Source: Extensimonas soli
GTDB lineage: Bacteria > Pseudomonadota > Gammaproteobacteria > Burkholderiales > Burkholderiaceae_C
Length of the DNA stretch: 64,000 nucleotides
Reading direction: 5' to 3'
NCBI RefSeq assembly: GCF_029211265.1
Contig: NZ_JARGEL010000010.1
Coordinates: 44,176-108,175, forward strand
In this document: positions 61,246 through 64,000 of the stretch, piece by piece
Layout of the letters: every line of letters starts with the position of its first letter
Numbering within the stretch: the first letter of the stretch is position 1
The notes under the pieces: model-generated
Told to the model about the DNA's origin: nothing
Seen by the model: the letters and a program-made list of their open reading frames with translations, nothing else
Database searches by the model: none
Position numbers and translations under genes: made by a program

Positions 61246-61271
61246 GCAGCGGCGCTCCCGCGCGTCGCTTG

Positions 61272-61343
61272 GTTGCAAGGTGCGTTGCAAGGTGCGTTGC
61301 AAGGTGCGTTGCAAGGTGCGTTGCAAGGTGCGACGCAGGGCCA
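61272..61343 (+). repeat. 12-bp tandem repeat before dinG
   Basis: Five perfect units GTTGCAAGGTGC (61272-61331) and a diverged sixth. Each unit offers a TTG in frame with dinG, giving repeated QGAL residues if translation began there. Because 12 is a multiple of 3, copy-number change would keep the frame. Confidence 0.9.
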
Positions 61344-61371
61344 CGCCGGCATCCGTGCCACACTCTCGCCC

Positions 61372-63720
61372 ATGTCTTCCAGTGAATGGGCCGCTGCGGC
61401 CCTGCAGTCGTTCGATGCGGTGGTGCAGGCCACCGAGGGTTTTGGCAGCCGCGCGGGGCAGCGGCGCATGGCCGAGGAGGTGGCGCGCGTGTTCAGTGTG
61501 GCCACGCTGGGCAAGGGCCCGGGCGCCGAATCCGCCGCTGCGCCCGATCAGGTGGCAGCCAATGATTCTGCCGCCGCGGAATCTGCGGCCGAGAGCGGTG
61601 CCAACCCAGGTCGTGCGATCGCCGTGATCCAGGCGGGCACGGGCGTGGGCAAGTCGCTCGCGTATGGCGCGCCCGCGGTGGCACTGGCGCTCGCGCGCAA
61701 CACGCGCGTGCTGATCTCCACGGCCACGGTGGCGCTGCAGGAGCAGCTCGTGCACAAGGACTTGCCCGCGCTGGCCGCGCGCCTGCCGCAGCCCTTCAAA
61801 TTTGCGCTCGCCAAGGGGCGCGGGCGCTACGTGTGCCAGCTCAAGCTCGACCGGCTCGCGGCGCCAAGCGGTGAGGCCGGCATGGCGGAGGATGACTTCT
61901 TCCCCGACGAGGAGGCCACCGCACGCGCCGCGCAGCCGCACCACGAAGCCGAGGCGCGCCAGCAGTTCTACGCCACGCTGGCGCAGTCGCTCGCACGCGG
62001 CAGCTGGGACGGCGACCGCGACGCGCTCGATCCGCCGCCCGAGGCCGAACTCTGGGCGCCCGTGGCGGCCGAGGCGGCCTCGTGCATGGGCAAATACTGC
62101 CCGGCGTTCGCGCACTGCAGTTATTTCGAAAAGCGCAAGGAGCTCGTGGGCGCGCAGGTGATCGTGGTGAACCACGACCTGCTGCTGTCGTCGCTGGGCT
62201 CGCGCACGCTGCCCGAGCTGCACAACTGCCTGCTGGTGCTCGACGAGGCGCACCACCTGCCCGCCACGGCGCTGAGCCAGTTCGCGAGCAGCATGGACTT
62301 GAGCCGGCTGGGCTGGATAGACCGGCTCACGAGCCGCGCGCTGCGCGTGGCCACGCTCGTCGAGGTGCCGCAGCTGGCCGACCTGCCGCGCCACGCGGCG
62401 CAGCTGCGCCAGGGGGCGCAGGAATTCGGGCGCTGCGTGCTCGACCACTACAGTGCGGCGCTGCGCCCCACCGCGCAGGGCGAATCCGCCAAGCCGGGCA
62501 GGGCCCGGGGCGAGGGCTGGAGCACGGCGCGCGTGCGCGTGCCGCGCGGCGTGCTGCCCGAGGCGCTCATCGAGCCCTTGAACAGCCTGGCCGCGAGCGC
62601 TGCGGAGTATCTTTCGTGCCTGAGCGCCGTCGCGCAGGCGCTGCGCGAAGCCATGCGCGAGCGCCCGCAAGAGGCGCGCACGCTCTCGCTGCTGTACGCG
62701 CAAGTCGGCACGCTGGCGCCGCGGCTCGAAGGCCTGCACGCCTGCGCGCAGGCGCTGCTGATCGAAGCGCCGGCGCAGCGGGCACAGCGGACGCAAGGCA
62801 AGGACGGGGCGGAGGGCGCGCGAGGAAATGCCGGGCCCGACGTCGCAGCGGGCGGCGAATCCGCAGCGGCCCCCTACGCCAAGTGGTTCACGCTCGAAGG
62901 CGCGGGCGATTTTGCCGTGCTGCGCGCGCACGCCAGCCCCATCCTGCCGGGGCCCACGCTCAAGGCGCGGCTGTGGAGCGAGGTGCGCGCCGCGGTGCTG
63001 ACCTCGGCCACGCTCACGAGCTGTGGGCAGTTCGACTTCTTTCTGCGCGAAGCGGGGCTGTACGGCGACGCGGCGGTGCTCACGCTCGAAGTGCCCAGCC
63101 CGTTCGACTACAGCACGCAGGGCACGCTGATCGCCGCCGAAACGCGCGCCGATCCACGCGACGCGCATGCCTACGGCGCCGAGATGGTCGATGCGTTGCT
63201 GCACGACCTCGCGCAGGTGCAGGCCGGCGCGCTCGTGCTGTTCACCTCGCGCGAGCAGATGCGCCTGGCCGTCGAGACGCTGCCCACCGCCTTGCGCGGC
63301 GTGGTGCTGGTGCAAAACACGCTGCCGCGCGCGCAGCTGCTCGCGCGCCACCGCACGCGCGTGGCCGCGGGCGAGCCGTCCATCATCTTCGGCATGCAGT
63401 CCTTCGGTGAAGGGCTGGACTTGCCCGGGCGGCTGTGCGAGTCGGTGTTCATCGCCAAGCTGCCCTTCGCCCCGCCCGACGACCCCGTGGGCGAAGCGCG
63501 CGCCGAGTGGCTGCGCGCCGTGGGGCGCGACCCGTTCAGCGAACTCGTGGTACCCGCCACGGCCATCCGCCTCGCTCAGTGGGTCGGGCGCGCGATCCGC
63601 ACCGAGCAGGACCAGGCGCACGTCTATTGCTACGACCGCCGCCTCACTCGCACCGCCTATGGCCAACGCCTGCTCCAGGGCCTCCCGCCCTTTGCGCTGC
63701 AGCAGCGCGCGGCGGGATGA
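61372..63720 (+). CDS. dinG: ATP-dependent DNA helicase DinG
   Basis: 782-residue superfamily 2 XPD-like helicase with 5'-3' polarity, acting on R-loops and replication-transcription conflicts. Walker A GTGVGKS is at residues 89-95 and DEAH at 291-294. Four cysteines suited to a [4Fe-4S] cluster occur between (RYVC, CMGKYC, FAHC). The helicase C-terminal domain includes FGMQSFGEGLDLPG and QWVGRAIRTEQD. I use ATG 61372 (MSSSEWAAAALQSF); a TTG at 61273 would add 33 residues from the tandem repeat. It is interspersed with Ala/Glu-rich linkers. Confidence 0.92.
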   Translation: MSSSEWAAAALQSFDAVVQATEGFGSRAGQRRMAEEVARVFSVATLGKGPGAESAAAPDQVAANDSAAAESAAESGANPGRAIAVIQAGTGVGKSLAYGAPAVALALARNTRVLISTATVALQEQLVHKDLPALAARLPQPFKFALAKGRGRYVCQLKLDRLAAPSGEAGMAEDDFFPDEEATARAAQPHHEAEARQQFYATLAQSLARGSWDGDRDALDPPPEAELWAPVAAEAASCMGKYCPAFAHCSYFEKRKELVGAQVIVVNHDLLLSSLGSRTLPELHNCLLVLDEAHHLPATALSQFASSMDLSRLGWIDRLTSRALRVATLVEVPQLADLPRHAAQLRQGAQEFGRCVLDHYSAALRPTAQGESAKPGRARGEGWSTARVRVPRGVLPEALIEPLNSLAASAAEYLSCLSAVAQALREAMRERPQEARTLSLLYAQVGTLAPRLEGLHACAQALLIEAPAQRAQRTQGKDGAEGARGNAGPDVAAGGESAAAPYAKWFTLEGAGDFAVLRAHASPILPGPTLKARLWSEVRAAVLTSATLTSCGQFDFFLREAGLYGDAAVLTLEVPSPFDYSTQGTLIAAETRADPRDAHAYGAEMVDALLHDLAQVQAGALVLFTSREQMRLAVETLPTALRGVVLVQNTLPRAQLLARHRTRVAAGEPSIIFGMQSFGEGLDLPGRLCESVFIAKLPFAPPDDPVGEARAEWLRAVGRDPFSELVVPATAIRLAQWVGRAIRTEQDQAHVYCYDRRLTRTAYGQRLLQGLPPFALQQRAAG

Positions 63721-63741
63721 GGGGGCGTTGGGTAATTGCTC

Positions 63742-63792
63742 TTTTTCTGATAGCTGCGTGCGCTTGATAAATCTGCCTGAAAGGCGTATTTC
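63742..63792 (+). repeat. AT-richer module after dinG
   Basis: TGATAGCTGCGTGCGCTTGA followed by AATCTGC, AAGGC and TATTTC. It resembles the copy at 26081-26134. It lies between dinG and the transposase end. Confidence 0.65.
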
Positions 63793-63803
63793 ACCAGGCG
63801 CAT

Positions 63804-64000
63804 TCAAGCCCCAAGTGCAACAGGGTTGATGATATTGGTCCAGTAGGCTTGGAAGTCGAAAGTTCCCTGTGGCAGGAACAACTCCGCAGGGGACATCCAT
63901 CCCAGGGACTTGCGAGGTTTGGCGTTGTGGTGAAAGGCGATGGCGTCAAGCTGCTCCTGGGTGTAGACGCTCAGATCCGAGCCCTTGGGCAGCACACGGC
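63804..64000 (-). mobile_element. IS30-family transposase, C-terminal part (runs off the window)
   Basis: The last 65 or so codons of an IS30-type transposase, read leftwards and cut by the window end. LPKGSDLSVYTQEQLDAIA and KPRKSLGWMSPAELF are hallmarks of the catalytic-domain end, near the final glutamate of the DDE site. The remaining gene, and whether it is intact, cannot be seen. The IS end should lie just left of 63804, close to the AT-richer module. Confidence 0.85.

Noticed and set aside
61272..61343. Possible CRISPR array from regular repeats
   Set aside because: The 12-bp units are directly adjacent with no spacers and no cas genes nearby; it is a simple tandem repeat.
60523..63900. 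Minus-strand open frame of over 1100 codons across dinG
   Set aside because: Antisense to dinG and feoB, which have intact catalytic motifs; composition is typical of a GC-driven shadow frame.

Overview
This GC-rich 64 kb window looks like a contiguous piece of chromosome from a betaproteobacterium of the order Burkholderiales, most probably family Comamonadaceae (Acidovorax-like). The basis is the gene content and order: a complete dcw cluster, hfq-hflX-hflK-hflC-hisZ-purA, dapF-DUF484-xerC and hslVU, together with short repeats that I associate with that family. No tRNA, plasmid or phage region was seen. Nearly all of it is core housekeeping sequence; the accessory material is mostly small repeats plus one toxin-antitoxin pair and the end of an IS30-like transposase at the right edge.

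Layout. 1-2.9 kb: end of a glutamate/aspartate-type ABC importer operon (gltI', gltJ, gltK, gltL). 2.9-4.7 kb: a Uma2-family gene and pyrC. 4.7-9.9 kb: a probable magnesium locus (OprB-like porin, mgtA, mgtC) behind a structured leader with a 20-codon upstream ORF. 10-15.3 kb: htpX, an FAD-dependent dehydrogenase, a GNAT/DUF1778 toxin-antitoxin pair, cysK, a perfect FNR-type site and a 56-residue membrane protein. 15.3-17.4 kb: RNase P RNA and a NUDIX/metallo-beta-lactamase fusion. 17.5-27.5 kb: dapF, a DUF484 gene, xerC, an RlmI-like methyltransferase, a CobW GTPase, a cysteine-poor dksA, a STAS-domain protein, hslV and hslU. 28-46.5 kb: mraZ-rsmH-ftsL-ftsI-murE-murF-mraY-murD-ftsW-murG-murC-ddl-ftsQ-ftsA-ftsZ-lpxC, nearly all overlapping by 1-7 bases. 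46.7-54 kb: hfq, hflX, hflK, hflC, a DUF2065 gene, hisZ, purA and a phosphoribosyltransferase. 54-56.1 kb: TPP riboswitch and thiC. 56-64 kb: two palindromic elements, a chemoreceptor, a YkgJ-family gene, a Fur-box-controlled feoA-feoB-small protein operon, dinG and the transposase end.

The most unusual feature is a family of three collinear 169-bp palindromic elements (18266-18434, 27540-27708 and 56077-56245). Each is bounded by CTAG (decayed to CCAG at one end) and has near-perfect inverted termini. The inserted unit is 165 bp, exactly 55 codons, and one copy sits in frame inside dapF, adding 55 residues to a catalytic enzyme. The third copy supplies the thiC stop codon from its CTAG. A second, unrelated 162-bp palindrome follows it. 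A separate AT-richer module of about 55 bp recurs between genes and, in degenerate form, inside dapF, rlmI, murE, murD, murG and hisZ and across the murC/ddl junction. Together these suggest that small palindromic repeats have been absorbed into coding sequence here, comparable to Rickettsia palindromic elements.
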